64,000 nt of DNA, taken from contig CADBWR010000001.1 of the NCBI GenBank assembly GCA_902798425.1, positions 83,167 through 147,166 on the forward strand, read 5' to 3'. The stretch comes from an uncultured Bacteroidales bacterium (GTDB lineage Bacteria > Bacteroidota > Bacteroidia > Bacteroidales > Bacteroidaceae). Both the position numbers and the translations under genes were made by a program. Each line of letters begins with the position of its first letter. The first letter of the stretch is position 1. The notes below the pieces were generated by a model, which did not search any database, was not told where the DNA came from, and was given only the letters and a program-made list of their open reading frames with translations. Below, in pieces: positions 1 to 8,502 of the stretch.

Positions 1-2902
1 AGCTGTAGGGAATGTCGAAGGAGTACCACTCGCCGTCGCGCTTGTAGTTGCCGACGATGGGGGTGTTCTGGTCGAAGGCAGTACCGCCGATGGTGAAACG
101 TGACTCGGCAAAGCCTACCAGGTGGTTGCACTGGTCTGTGCCACGCATAGCGAAGTGCAGATACCAGTCGCCCTCTTCCAGAATGGTCAGGTCAGCACCC
201 TTGTCTTCGAGGAAGCCGCCGCCAGACCAGCCTTTCGTACCTACCACCCAGTCTATCCAGCCCTGTCCCTCGATGCCGAAGGAGTTGACGACAGTGCCAC
301 TCTTGGTGCCGTTGGTATAGGTATTGCCTTCCCAGTTGTTCAGTGTGTAGTATCCTGCTACGATGTTCTCCTCTTTCGTGCCACCCTCTGTCTGCATAGA
401 GAGGGTTGCCTCAGAGACGCTGAAGTTGATGAAGTCCTTGTTCTCAAAGGAGAAGTCGCTCTCGCCCGCTGCGTCCAGGCTCTTGTAGCCAAAGTCGCCC
501 AAGTCGCTGACCTCAGGAGCAGTGCCGTCCTTCTTGTTCCAGAAGAACACGTTGTCGTAAGAGAAGAAGCTGCCGTTGTAGTAAGTGTCCATAGTGTTGA
601 TGCAGAACAGATACTCCTTGGCGGCCAACTGTCCGTCAGCATTCTTCTTGGTCCACAGGTTGCCCAACTTCTTCAACTCAGCCACGGGGATGTCGAAAGA
701 GTACCACTGGCCGTCGCGGGGGAAGTCGGCAAAGAGGGGATGCGTGCTGTAGGCCCCCAGCGTCAGGATGGCATCAGCATCCTCAGAACCGATGCGGAAG
801 CGTACGGGAACATGTCCTACGGCAGCATCACTGCGCACGCTGAAGTGCAGATAGTATGTGTCGTCAATCATCGACAGGTCGCGGACTGCATTGGTGGAAT
901 AGCCCATACCGTTCCAACCAGGATTGGCTGCTGAGGCCCATGAGGTGACTGCACCTGTGTAGACACCGGTAGAGTTGGTCACCGTCTCACCCTCCTTGCG
1001 GCTGATGAGCGTGTTGTCGCCCCATACGTAGAAGTCGTTGCCCTGAGAGTAGTCGTGCTCCTGCTTCAGCAGGTCGGTGTCCAGATACTGTCCGTCGCTG
1101 GTCACACCTTTCCACAAGTCTTCCGTCAGTGTGATAGCGACCATGTCGCCTACCTCGTTGAGGTCAAAGGCTGACGTACCGTCCTCCTTCAGACTCTTAT
1201 AGCCATATTTGCCCAAGTCCCCCTCACTGTCTGTATAGGTAGGAATCTCCTTGGTCTTGCTCTTATAGAAGAAGATGTTGTCGAAGTTCAGTTCGCTGTC
1301 TGTCGTACCACCGCTCATAAAGGCTACGATGTTGTCGTCGAAGACCTGTGCATTTCCTTTCAGCATGGGGTCAGTAAACTGGCGCAGAGCCTTGACGGGA
1401 ATGTCGAAGTAGTACCACTTGCCATCGCGCTTGAAGTCGCCAATGCTGGCCAGCTTGCCGTCGCTGCGGCCTACGATGAAGTTGGCCTGACTGATGGTAA
1501 TCTGATGAGAGGTATGCTGTTCCTGGTCGTCGCCCTTCATGGCGAAGTGCAACCAGTAGCTGTCGTCAATCATGGAGAGGTCTTCATTTCTGATGTTGAA
1601 GCCCAGTCCGCTCCAGCCTACACTGGCTACGGTGAACATATTATAACCCTCGTCCCAGCCAAAGGAGTTCGTCTTGCCTTCGCGGCTGACGGGAACGTAG
1701 GTGTTGTCCCAGACGTAAAGGTTGCGGTTGTCGTTGTTGACATTGTAGTCTGTTACCTGAGCGCCAGCCTCCAGCAGATGACCTTTCACACCGTCGCTGG
1801 TAGAGATGAGCACAGCAGCCTCTACATCGCTGAAGTCAAAGGTAGATACACCTTCCGCATCCAACGCCTCTGTGGCAAAGCTGCTCAGCGGAGTGATTGT
1901 GTCGTCGTGGTGCTCGGGCTCTGGCTCGTCAGGAATGTTGGTCTTCTTTTCACCATTCTCATCATAGTAGAGATACTGGGCATCCTGGTCGTCGTCCAAC
2001 TGATAGACGCGCACCCAGTCTACAAACATCTGTGCCTCGTCGCCTGCGTTGGGCAGTGCTGTGATGCCTGAGGCATTGAAGATATTGGTGAAGGTACCAC
2101 CGACGGCCAGGTTGAACAGGAAGTAGAAAGGCTTCTGGAAGTAGTGGCCGGGGGCATATACAGCATCGCTCTTCGTGATGTTCAGGGTGAAGTAGAGTGC
2201 CTGGCGCTTCTTGGCATTAGTATATCTCTCCAGATCATAGTACATATAGAGGTAGTCGCCGTCCCACTCGATGGTGAAGATGTGGTAGTCACCCTCTACA
2301 GCGCCGATGGCTTCAAACTTGTCTCTGTCAAACTCCTGTGAGTTCTGCTGGTGGTCTTCGTTGCTGGCACTGGGACCATAGTGCAGCGTACCGCTGAAGT
2401 AGCGGTCCTGCCATCCGGCATATTTACCCGTGATAGCATTGAAGTGACCCATCTCGATGATGTCTATCTCACCGCAGCGAGGCCATCCGTACTTGTTGAT
2501 ATCGTTACCCATCATCCAGTAGGCAGGCCACAGACCATTGGCGGTCTTGGGGAACTTAATCTTAGCCTGCATGATGCCATGCTTGAAGGCTGCCTTCTGG
2601 TTGCTGTTGATACGTCCTGAGGTAAAGGCCTTGCCCTGGTAGTTCTCGCGCTTGGCAGTCAGTACCAGATTGCCATTGGCTACGCTGACGTTCTCACGAC
2701 GATAGTACTGCAATTCCTGGTTGCCACCACCTGAACCACTGACTTCGATGTTCCAGATGTTCTCGTTCAGGGCTGTTCCGTTAAATTCATCCTGCCACAC
2801 CAGTGAGTAGCCTTCGGGAGCACCCTCAATGGCTTGGGCAGCCCCCTTGAAAGGGGCTGCAGCCATCAAACCTATTATTATAACTAAACCTAACGTTCTC
2901 AT
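1..2902 (-). CDS. Multimodular secreted GH16 beta-glucanase (3' end missing)
   Basis: The frame opens at 2902 and stays open to the left edge, giving the first 967 residues. A signal peptide of about 24 residues ends in a GAAQA-like site, with no lipobox. Residues about 25-300 are a glycoside hydrolase family 16 domain. The catalytic motif EIDIIE is visible (E145 nucleophile, D147, E150 acid/base), and its EXDXXE spacing is the beta-bulge type of laminarinases and mixed-linkage glucanases. Three related modules follow (about 355-546, 578-788, 816 to the edge), each with an LHFAM-like strand, a DGxWYxFDIP strand and a FDNxFFxK end; they look like binding modules. The start is preceded by a GGAGAAG ribosome site. 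It lies 18 bp after the 312-residue gene and shares its promoter. Likely role: cleavage of beta-1,3 or beta-1,3/1,4-glucan outside the cell. The exact linkage cannot be read from sequence. The C-terminus, where a sorting tail would sit, is outside the window. Confidence 0.9.
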   Translation of the reverse strand, partial: MRTLGLVIIIGLMAAAPFKGAAQAIEGAPEGYSLVWQDEFNGTALNENIWNIEVSGSGGGNQELQYYRRENVSVANGNLVLTAKRENYQGKAFTSGRINSNQKAAFKHGIMQAKIKFPKTANGLWPAYWMMGNDINKYGWPRCGEIDIIEMGHFNAITGKYAGWQDRYFSGTLHYGPSASNEDHQQNSQEFDRDKFEAIGAVEGDYHIFTIEWDGDYLYMYYDLERYTNAKKRQALYFTLNITKSDAVYAPGHYFQKPFYFLFNLAVGGTFTNIFNASGITALPNAGDEAQMFVDWVRVYQLDDDQDAQYLYYDENGEKKTNIPDEPEPEHHDDTITPLSSFATEALDAEGVSTFDFSDVEAAVLISTSDGVKGHLLEAGAQVTDYNVNNDNRNLYVWDNTYVPVSREGKTNSFGWDEGYNMFTVASVGWSGLGFNIRNEDLSMIDDSYWLHFAMKGDDQEQHTSHQITISQANFIVGRSDGKLASIGDFKRDGKWYYFDIPVKALRQFTDPMLKGNAQVFDDNIVAFMSGGTTDSELNFDNIFFYKSKTKEIPTYTDSEGDLGKYGYKSLKEDGTSAFDLNEVGDMVAITLTEDLWKGVTSDGQYLDTDLLKQEHDYSQGNDFYVWGDNTLISRKEGETVTNSTGVYTGAVTSWASAANPGWNGMGYSTNAVRDLSMIDDTYYLHFSVRSDAAVGHVPVRFRIGSEDADAILTLGAYSTHPLFADFPRDGQWYSFDIPVAELKKLGNLWTKKNADGQLAAKEYLFCINTMDTYYNGSFFSYDNVFFWNKKDGTAPEVSDLGDFGYKSLDAAGESDFSFENKDFINFSVSEATLSMQTEGGTKEENIVAGYYTLNNWEGNTYTNGTKSGTVVNSFGIEGQGWIDWVVGTKGWSGGGFLEDKGADLTILEEGDWYLHFAMRGTDQCNHLVGFAESRFTIGGTAFDQNTPIVGNYKRDGEWYSFDIPYS
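2838..2860. repeat. Perfect inverted repeat inside signal-peptide codons
   Basis: GCAGCCCC and GGGGCTGC, 8-bp arms with a 7-nt loop, lie 14-22 codons into the GH16 gene and encode the AAAPFKGAA stretch near the signal peptidase site. A hairpin this close to the start could damp translation or be a remnant of a small repeated element. Confidence 0.7.
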
Positions 2903-2920
2903 CTGTCTTCTCCGTTTTTT

Positions 2921-3859
2921 TTATCTCAGAAACTTCTTGCCATCCTTGATAACCATACCGCGGTAGTCATTGCTGACACGCTGACCAGAGAGGTTGTAGC
3001 ATGCTCCCTCGCTATGAGAGAGGGCAGGGGTGATGTTCTTTATGCCAGTGACATCCTTCTTGTAGAGGAATACGCCGTCGATAGCCAGGGCAGAACCTTT
3101 CTCAGTAATCGTAATGCTGTACATGCCAGTGTCGGGATCAACAGCCCCTTGGGTATATTTTGATACGGTAGCACCATCGAAACCGGCGTTGAAGATAATG
3201 TCGCTTGTAGGCTTGCTGAAGTCGCACTCAAAACCGAAGTCGCCTTCTTCGTCCAGCAGGTCCTTGATGGGAATATCCAGATAGTACCACTTGTTCAGGT
3301 CTGGCGCATTACCTACACCTACCAGGTTGCCGACAGCCTGGCCAACAGCCTTGTTGACAATAAGCTGAATCTCTGTGTTAGGACCGAAGTTGAATTTGAA
3401 GTTCTTGGCAGCATTCTCTGAACCGATGTTCATAAAGCCAATGTGCAATATATGGTCCTCTGTAACACAAGAGAGATCGTAGGCCTTTGCCTTCGCTCCG
3501 AAGTGACCAGCACCCCAGTCGAAGAGAGGAGTCATGTCTAGCTTGTCTGTACCACCCCATGAGTTGTTGTGTGTGTCCTCTATATCATATAAGGTAAAGA
3601 GCTTGGCATCCCATTGTGCTGTCCAGTAGTAGAACTGGTTGTCTACTCGGTTGGGATCCAGGTTCTGATTGCTCAGCACCTTGCTGCCCATAGCGGTAAC
3701 TTGTGCATCAGGGGTATAGATGACGATATAGTCCTTGCCGTTGGCAAAATTGAAACCATTAGCAGGTGCCTCAGTGATGTACTGTGCATGTGCACTTGTC
3801 ATTGCAAACATGGACATAGCCATGAAAACCATTTTTTTTGTAAAGAATTTCATACGCAT
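2921..3859 (-). CDS. Secreted surface protein with a GH16-associated module and sorting tail
   Basis: 312 residues with a signal peptide (about 1-25, ending SAHAQ) and no lipobox. No catalytic motif is visible. Residues about 130-275 resemble the modules that follow the GH16 domain in the next gene: an HILHIGFMN strand, a KWYYLDIPIKDL strand and an IDGVFLYKK end. It therefore looks like a stand-alone copy of that putative glycan-binding module. The last 25 residues (YNLSGQRV ... VIKDGKKFLR) match the C-terminal tail common in Prevotella secreted proteins and thought to be a type IX secretion signal. It is first in a two-gene unit driven by the promoter at 3892-3923, with a predicted 5' leader of about 26 nt. 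Just before the tail, codons for ALSHSEGA carry a small CCCTC/GAGGG inverted repeat (3006-3024). Function inferred: glycan capture beside the GH16 enzyme. Confidence 0.8.
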   Translation of the reverse strand: MRMKFFTKKMVFMAMSMFAMTSAHAQYITEAPANGFNFANGKDYIVIYTPDAQVTAMGSKVLSNQNLDPNRVDNQFYYWTAQWDAKLFTLYDIEDTHNNSWGGTDKLDMTPLFDWGAGHFGAKAKAYDLSCVTEDHILHIGFMNIGSENAAKNFKFNFGPNTEIQLIVNKAVGQAVGNLVGVGNAPDLNKWYYLDIPIKDLLDEEGDFGFECDFSKPTSDIIFNAGFDGATVSKYTQGAVDPDTGMYSITITEKGSALAIDGVFLYKKDVTGIKNITPALSHSEGACYNLSGQRVSNDYRGMVIKDGKKFLR

Positions 3860-3891
3860 TTTGTTTTAAGTTATTCGTGATTTTCTGGGCA

Positions 3892-3923
3892 CAAAATTAG
3901 CGCGGAATCTCTTCCGCGCCAAA
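3892..3923 (-). promoter_or_regulatory. Bacteroidetes promoter of the second PUL unit
   Basis: On the minus strand, TTTG (3923-3920), a 20-bp spacer and TAATTTTG (3899-3892) match the -33/-7 consensus of the Bacteroidetes primary sigma factor. The start of transcription would fall near 3885, about 26 nt before the ATG at 3859. Confidence 0.8.
3900..3919. promoter_or_regulatory. Palindrome filling the promoter spacer (candidate operator)
   Basis: GCGCGGAATCTCTTCCGCGC is a perfect inverted repeat (8-bp arms, 4-nt centre) that occupies exactly the 20 bp between the -33 and -7 elements. Its GC-rich arms stand out from the AT-rich surroundings. The susC promoter has no such element, so it could give this unit separate control. 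Confidence 0.6.
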
Positions 3924-3935
3924 TATTTCGCTACG

Positions 3936-3951
3936 CAAAAACCTCACTTTT
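3936..3951 (-). promoter_or_regulatory. Shared 16-mer upstream of PUL promoter (candidate activator site)
   Basis: CAAAAACCTCACTTTT (plus strand) starts 37 bp from the end of the -7 box. The identical 16-mer occurs at 11845-11860 with the identical 37-bp offset from the susC -7 box, while the spacers and the 12-bp linkers differ. Confidence 0.65.
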
Positions 3952-3976
3952 CACCAATAGCAGTGGAAAGTGAGGT
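3936..3976 (-). terminator. Intrinsic terminator of the susCD-SGBP-GH16 operon
   Basis: ACCTCACTTT (3941-3950) pairs with AAAGTGAGGT (3967-3976). The stem can extend inward through CAC/GTG with one wobble. Read leftwards, the stem is followed directly by TTTTTG. It begins 30 nt after the stop codon at 4006. One arm overlaps the 16-mer candidate activator site. Confidence 0.75.
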
Positions 3977-4005
3977 CTTGTAGTAGTAGGCTGTCAGCGG
4001 GTGTC

Positions 4006-5382
4006 TTACTTCTTCTGGAATACACGGACATAGTCTACCTTCATAGAGAGGGGCAGGGCAGACTCGTCAACACCTTTCATGCCTCCCCAGTCGCCGCCCC
4101 ATGCCAGATTGAGTATCAGGTGGAAGGGCTTGTCGTATGGATAGTTGTATACGGTATGGTCGCTGTTGTACGACAGCAGCAGTTGTCCGTCAACGTATGT
4201 CTTGATATAGTCAGCTGTCCACTCCAGTGCATAGACGTGATATTCTGTCTCAGCAGTACCGATGTTGCGGGCTTGAGTGACCTGCGTGTTGTTGGTGTGG
4301 TTGTGTCCTTCGGAGTGCAGACTGGATGACACCTCATTGGGTACGCAGCCCACCTCCTCCATGATGTCTATCTCACCACATTTGGGCCATTTCTCTGTGT
4401 TCCAGTCGACACTGATGGGCATCATCCAGTAGGCAGGCCAGGTGCCTTTACCCTTGGGCAACAGAATGCGAGCCTCGAAGTAGCCATACTGCCAGCCCTT
4501 ACCCTTGTTCTTGGCGTTGACACGACCGGAATAGACCTTGCCGTCGGTGCCCTTGAAACAGTTGATGTACAGACGACCGTCGATAATCTCTGTGGTGTGC
4601 TTGCCGTCGATGGTCTGTGTACCGGGACGGTAGTATTGCAACTCGTTGTTCACATTTCCTTTCTCCCAGGTTTCCCACTCCCAGTCACTGCTGTTCAGCT
4701 GGTTGCCCTCGCTGAACTCGTCGTGCCATACCAGCTTGTAACCATCGGGGATATTCATCTCACGGTCTTCTGCAGACTCCTGTGCAACGGCGATGGTGAC
4801 TTTCTCTGTGGCGGTGGCTATTTCCACTGTGGCCGTACGCTTTGTTGTCGCATCGTTGGCTTGTGTGGTAATTGCTAAGGTGTTGCCGCTTTTCTGCGTG
4901 GAGATCCAGCTCTCACTGGTCGTCGCTGTCCACTCAGCACTGCTGGTCACATCGACGATGAGTGTCTCACCGCGTGAACTGAAGTATAGCTCTTGAGCTG
5001 ACACCTGCAAGGCTGTTCCCTGGGTGACAGTGATAAACTCACTCGTCAGTCCTGACTTCACCGTGATGGTTGCGGTGCGCTCAGCGCCCTTGTTGGGAGC
5101 TACCACGACGGCAATGGTGCCAGTCTGTGAGGTAGAGCCTGTTGTCGTTACCTTGAGCCATTCAACTGTTGCCCTGGCGTTCCACTCACGGCCTGTCTGC
5201 TTCACGTCGATGGTGTAGCTGCCGCCAATGGCAGGTACCTCCAGGTTCTTGACTGACAGGGTGATGGTGGCAGATGCTGTGCCACCGTTGTCGTCGGCGC
5301 TGTCGCTGCCACAAGCCATGAATGTGGTGCCACATAGCAGCAGCATCATGCTCAGGAAAAATCTTGTCGTTCTGTAGTTCAT
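4006..5382 (-). CDS. BACON-GH16 beta-glucanase lipoprotein
   Basis: 458 residues. The signal peptide ends in the lipobox FMA-C24, followed by an acidic SDSADD stretch typical of surface-exposed Bacteroidetes lipoproteins. Two BACON-like beta-sandwich modules follow (about 38-120 and 124-202, each ending ...ITVTQ/IAVAQ). A GH16 catalytic domain occupies about 210-458 with motif EIDIME (E337 nucleophile, D339, E342 acid/base), again the EXDXXE form. The tail VDYVRVFQK is the usual last strand of GH16. It is the last gene of the susC operon, 91 bp after the glycan-binding protein and just before the terminator. Expected role: the cell-surface endo-glucanase that makes oligosaccharides for SusCD import. 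Substrate is probably laminarin-type or mixed-linkage beta-glucan, which sequence alone cannot settle. Confidence 0.92.
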   Translation of the reverse strand: MNYRTTRFFLSMMLLLCGTTFMACGSDSADDNGGTASATITLSVKNLEVPAIGGSYTIDVKQTGREWNARATVEWLKVTTTGSTSQTGTIAVVVAPNKGAERTATITVKSGLTSEFITVTQGTALQVSAQELYFSSRGETLIVDVTSSAEWTATTSESWISTQKSGNTLAITTQANDATTKRTATVEIATATEKVTIAVAQESAEDREMNIPDGYKLVWHDEFSEGNQLNSSDWEWETWEKGNVNNELQYYRPGTQTIDGKHTTEIIDGRLYINCFKGTDGKVYSGRVNAKNKGKGWQYGYFEARILLPKGKGTWPAYWMMPISVDWNTEKWPKCGEIDIMEEVGCVPNEVSSSLHSEGHNHTNNTQVTQARNIGTAETEYHVYALEWTADYIKTYVDGQLLLSYNSDHTVYNYPYDKPFHLILNLAWGGDWGGMKGVDESALPLSMKVDYVRVFQKK

Positions 5383-5410
5383 TATACGATTTTTTATTTA
5401 ACGGGAAACA

Positions 5411-5442
5411 GCAGGCAGCCACTTTTAATGGTGGTCTGCCCG
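5411..5442. repeat. Intercistronic imperfect hairpin
   Basis: Between the glycan-binding gene and the GH16 gene, GGCAG-CCAC and GTGG-T-CTGCC pair around a 7-nt AT-rich loop with one bulge. No run of T follows on the minus strand, so it is more likely an mRNA stability or processing element than a terminator. Confidence 0.45.
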
Positions 5443-5473
5443 CTGGTAGAAACTAATCTTTTAAACAAACGGC

Positions 5474-6862
5474 TTATTTCGGGTTGTGCTTCTGCAGGAT
5501 GAAGTTGCTCACCTTCAGCGTTGTTCCGCCAGGAGTACCGCCAAAGTCGAAGATCCACTTCATAGTGCTGGCAGCAGCAGTCATCTTCAGATGTGTGAAC
5601 TCTACGATGTTATCACCCTCTTCCAACTTCAGATCGCCTTTGTAGAACAATGCGTTGTTGTCATCGTCAGTCTGGCAAATCTTTAAGGTGTAGCGGCCAA
5701 TGGCAGCACTTGATACTACCTTGCACTTGATATCGTAGAAGGCACCTTCCTCCATGTCAATGCTGACACCTTCAATAGAGGTCTGTCCTTGCCACTCGCT
5801 ACCACCATTGTCTACAGCAGTGATGGTGTAAACACCGTCCGCAAAGCTGTAGGCAGGATCGCCTACCTGGCCCCAGCCTGCGTCAGCCCACCAGAACTTC
5901 ATGGTACCCAGTGTGTTGAAGCCTGCACCGAGGTTGTCGGGAGAGTCTACTGCACACCATGTGACGGGAATCGTCTCATCGGGAGCTTCTATCTTGTTCT
6001 TATCGTGGTCAATGATAACCAGATTCTCGAAGATAACATCAGCAGGGTAGTTGCTACCACCGAAGTCGAAGACAATCTTCAGGTCGTTGGCGCAGTCGAA
6101 ACCCTCCAGCAGTGTGCCGAATACGCACAGAGGCTCGTCAGCGGGGATAGCGAAATCCTTATCCATCAGAACGGGAGCGTCACCGGCACCATCAGCACCA
6201 TTACATATTTTAATCTTCAGACCGGGAAGCTCCTTGGTAGAAGTGACAATCATAGAGAAGTCATACTTCTTACCAGCCTCTATGGTTACAGGCATGTGGT
6301 TGAAAGCCAGCTGCCCCTGCCATCGGTCTGGACCTACTTCGTCGAAGTGGAAGCGATATTCGCCATTCACAAAGGTTGGCTTAGCGGGTTGAGGATCCAA
6401 CTCTGCCCATCCAGAATTGGCAAACCATGTGCTGAAGTTGTCTGCCACAACACCCTTCATCAGGTTGTCGGGGCTCTCTACGTCAAAGCCGGCAAAGCCG
6501 TTCATCTTCGTCTTCTCAATAGTGACCTTGTTGTCAATGGCTCCATCACTGATGCCATTCTTGTTCTTTACAAAGCACTGAACGTTGTATTCACCCTTCT
6601 TACGCCAATACTTCTTAAACGTGGTGTTGGTAGAATACTCTGTTCCGTCAACAACCCATACAGGTGTTACCCCTTCTGTATAGGCAAAGGTAAAGGTGGC
6701 AGTATTGGTTGCCTGGTCTACGTCGACAGAAATCTTGCCGGCATAGTCACTGGCCACAGGAATCTGGCCCAAATTTACACCATTGTGGTCCTCAGGCGAG
6801 CAGGCCATGAAAGCCAAGCCGATGGTCATGAGACCAATGATGTTTGAAAATATCTTTTTCAT
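5474..6862 (-). CDS. Surface glycan-binding lipoprotein (SusE/F position)
   Basis: 462 residues from the ATG at 6862. An in-frame start at 6916 would overlap susD and add a non-signal extension, so it was not used. The lipobox is AFMA-C21. A PKD/Ig-like domain (about 25-115) is followed by two similar carbohydrate-binding-like modules (about 118-300 and 305-460). Both have a WF/WWADSGW-type start, a WQGQ strand, a FDFGG strand and a V.NFILQ/ENLVI end, which resembles CBM4-like sandwiches. It starts 34 bp after susD in the same operon. Role inferred from position and domains: holding the polysaccharide at the cell surface next to SusCD. No catalytic residues are expected or seen. Confidence 0.85.
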   Translation of the reverse strand: MKKIFSNIIGLMTIGLAFMACSPEDHNGVNLGQIPVASDYAGKISVDVDQATNTATFTFAYTEGVTPVWVVDGTEYSTNTTFKKYWRKKGEYNVQCFVKNKNGISDGAIDNKVTIEKTKMNGFAGFDVESPDNLMKGVVADNFSTWFANSGWAELDPQPAKPTFVNGEYRFHFDEVGPDRWQGQLAFNHMPVTIEAGKKYDFSMIVTSTKELPGLKIKICNGADGAGDAPVLMDKDFAIPADEPLCVFGTLLEGFDCANDLKIVFDFGGSNYPADVIFENLVIIDHDKNKIEAPDETIPVTWCAVDSPDNLGAGFNTLGTMKFWWADAGWGQVGDPAYSFADGVYTITAVDNGGSEWQGQTSIEGVSIDMEEGAFYDIKCKVVSSAAIGRYTLKICQTDDDNNALFYKGDLKLEEGDNIVEFTHLKMTAAASTMKWIFDFGGTPGGTTLKVSNFILQKHNPK

Positions 6863-6896
6863 AATAATATAGTCTTCTGAATGAGGTTGTGTTAAA

Positions 6897-8480
6897 TTAC
6901 TGGAAATAAGCAGCATTCTGCTTCAGTTCAGGGTCAGAGTCAAGCTCAGCCTGTGCAATGGGGATGTACTTTTTGTTAGCAGTCCAGGCACGTGTGCGGA
7001 TGGCAGCATCAGCAGCTACACCCTCCGTAGCGGGATCCAGTGGAATGAGTGCACCGGTAGCCTTGTTCTGGGCAGAAACACCAGCAATACCTTCAGCACG
7101 TACGAGGTCGAAGTAGCGCTTGCCCTCACCAATGAACTCCTTGTGACGCTCGGTAAGGATGTTGTCGATGGTGACACCACTGATAGCACCCAGTCCGGCA
7201 CGCTGGCGAACCTTAGTAACCCACTGGTCTGCACTGGTCTGGTCAGCACCTGTACGTACGGCAAACTCAGCAGCATAGAGCAGGGCCTCAGCGTAGCGGT
7301 AGTAGCGGAAGTTGTTGCTGTAGTTCAGGTTGGCTGAAGATACAGCAGGCTTGTTGTTCTTCTCGTAGGGACGATACTTCTGCAGCCACAGACCAGTGTC
7401 AGCATTACGCTTGGTATAGGCCAGTGTGGGCTCCCAGACGGTACCTGCCAGACGGTTGTCGCCAGCCAGCAGTGTCTTCACTGCCTTGCGGATGGGCATG
7501 AAGCCCCAGCCGTCCTGACCTGCACCCCATTCATCGTCGCCAGGATACTGGTTCGGAGAAATCAGGGTTGGGATAACCATACCACCAATGTTGATAGCAG
7601 CATCTCCCCAGTCACGCTCGGTGATGTCCTTGTCGTAGTTGATCTCCCAGATAGACTCCTGGTTCCACTCGTTGGCGGTGTCCCAGTAATCCTTGAAGTT
7701 GGGGAACAGGTCATACAGACCGCTGCCGATGATGGCCTTCAGATAGGTGAGGGCCTTAGAGAAACGAGACTCGTCGTTCTGGTAAGCAACCATCTCAGCA
7801 TACATCATGATGGCCATAGCCTGACTGACACGTCCGGCATTGGCATTGTCCCACTTCATGGGCAGAACGTCGGAAGCCAGTACCTCTTCCAGTTCGACAA
7901 TCAACTTGTTGTACACTTCGTCAGCACTCAGCTGAGGAGCGGTGTAGGGAGGTTCTCCCAGATTCTGCAGATAGAAAGGAATATTGCCAAAGTAGTGCCA
8001 CAGGTTATTGTAGTAGTACACACGCATAGCACGTACCTGAGCACGGGCCTTAGCCTCATATTCGCTGCTCAGTTTGCCGGCAGCATAGTTGTCCATATAG
8101 AACAGGGCGTCGTTGCAGCGCTTGATACCGCTGTAGTCAATGGTCCACAGCGTTCCGAGTGTGTTGTCGCCATTACCTACGAAGTCAGCCAGCATGTGCC
8201 AGTGCTTCATATCGTCATAGTTGGCACCGCCTACATAGACGTCGTCACTCATGATGTCGGCACAGATGTTATAGGCATTATACTGTCCCAGTCCCCAGTC
8301 GTGCCAGTGGATGGGGTCGTAGGCGGCAATCACGGCCTCCTCGATGTGTTCCTGATTGGTATAGTAGGTGTCGAGGTTGTCACCATCGGGTTTGTCAACC
8401 TCCAGGAACGACTCTGTGCAACCGGTGAAAGCCATTGCTGAGAGGAGCATTCCCGTCAAAAGAAATTTATTTGTTTTCAT
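6897..8480 (-). CDS. susD: SusD/RagB-family nutrient-binding outer-membrane lipoprotein
   Basis: 527 residues with lipobox FTG-C21 and the usual SusD layout: an N-terminal helical (TPR-like) region after the lipid anchor, the DALFYMDNYAAGKL and ARAQVRAMRVYYYNNLWHYFG stretches, and a C-terminal RYFDLVRAEG segment typical of the family. SusD proteins cap the SusC channel and bind oligosaccharides. Here it follows susC by 22 bp in the same operon, so the two form a cognate pair. Length is normal for the family. Confidence 0.95.
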   Translation of the reverse strand: MKTNKFLLTGMLLSAMAFTGCTESFLEVDKPDGDNLDTYYTNQEHIEEAVIAAYDPIHWHDWGLGQYNAYNICADIMSDDVYVGGANYDDMKHWHMLADFVGNGDNTLGTLWTIDYSGIKRCNDALFYMDNYAAGKLSSEYEAKARAQVRAMRVYYYNNLWHYFGNIPFYLQNLGEPPYTAPQLSADEVYNKLIVELEEVLASDVLPMKWDNANAGRVSQAMAIMMYAEMVAYQNDESRFSKALTYLKAIIGSGLYDLFPNFKDYWDTANEWNQESIWEINYDKDITERDWGDAAINIGGMVIPTLISPNQYPGDDEWGAGQDGWGFMPIRKAVKTLLAGDNRLAGTVWEPTLAYTKRNADTGLWLQKYRPYEKNNKPAVSSANLNYSNNFRYYRYAEALLYAAEFAVRTGADQTSADQWVTKVRQRAGLGAISGVTIDNILTERHKEFIGEGKRYFDLVRAEGIAGVSAQNKATGALIPLDPATEGVAADAAIRTRAWTANKKYIPIAQAELDSDPELKQNAAYFQ

Positions 8481-8502
8481 ATTGTGTTGCTATTTTGAGA
8501 AT

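Noticed and set aside
122-934. 270-codon rightward open frame
   Set aside because: Lies antisense to the GH16 gene, whose catalytic motif and signal peptide are clear. No signal, motif or ribosome site of its own.
5789-6847. 352-codon rightward open frame
   Set aside because: Antisense to the glycan-binding lipoprotein. Open because of codon bias on the coding strand.
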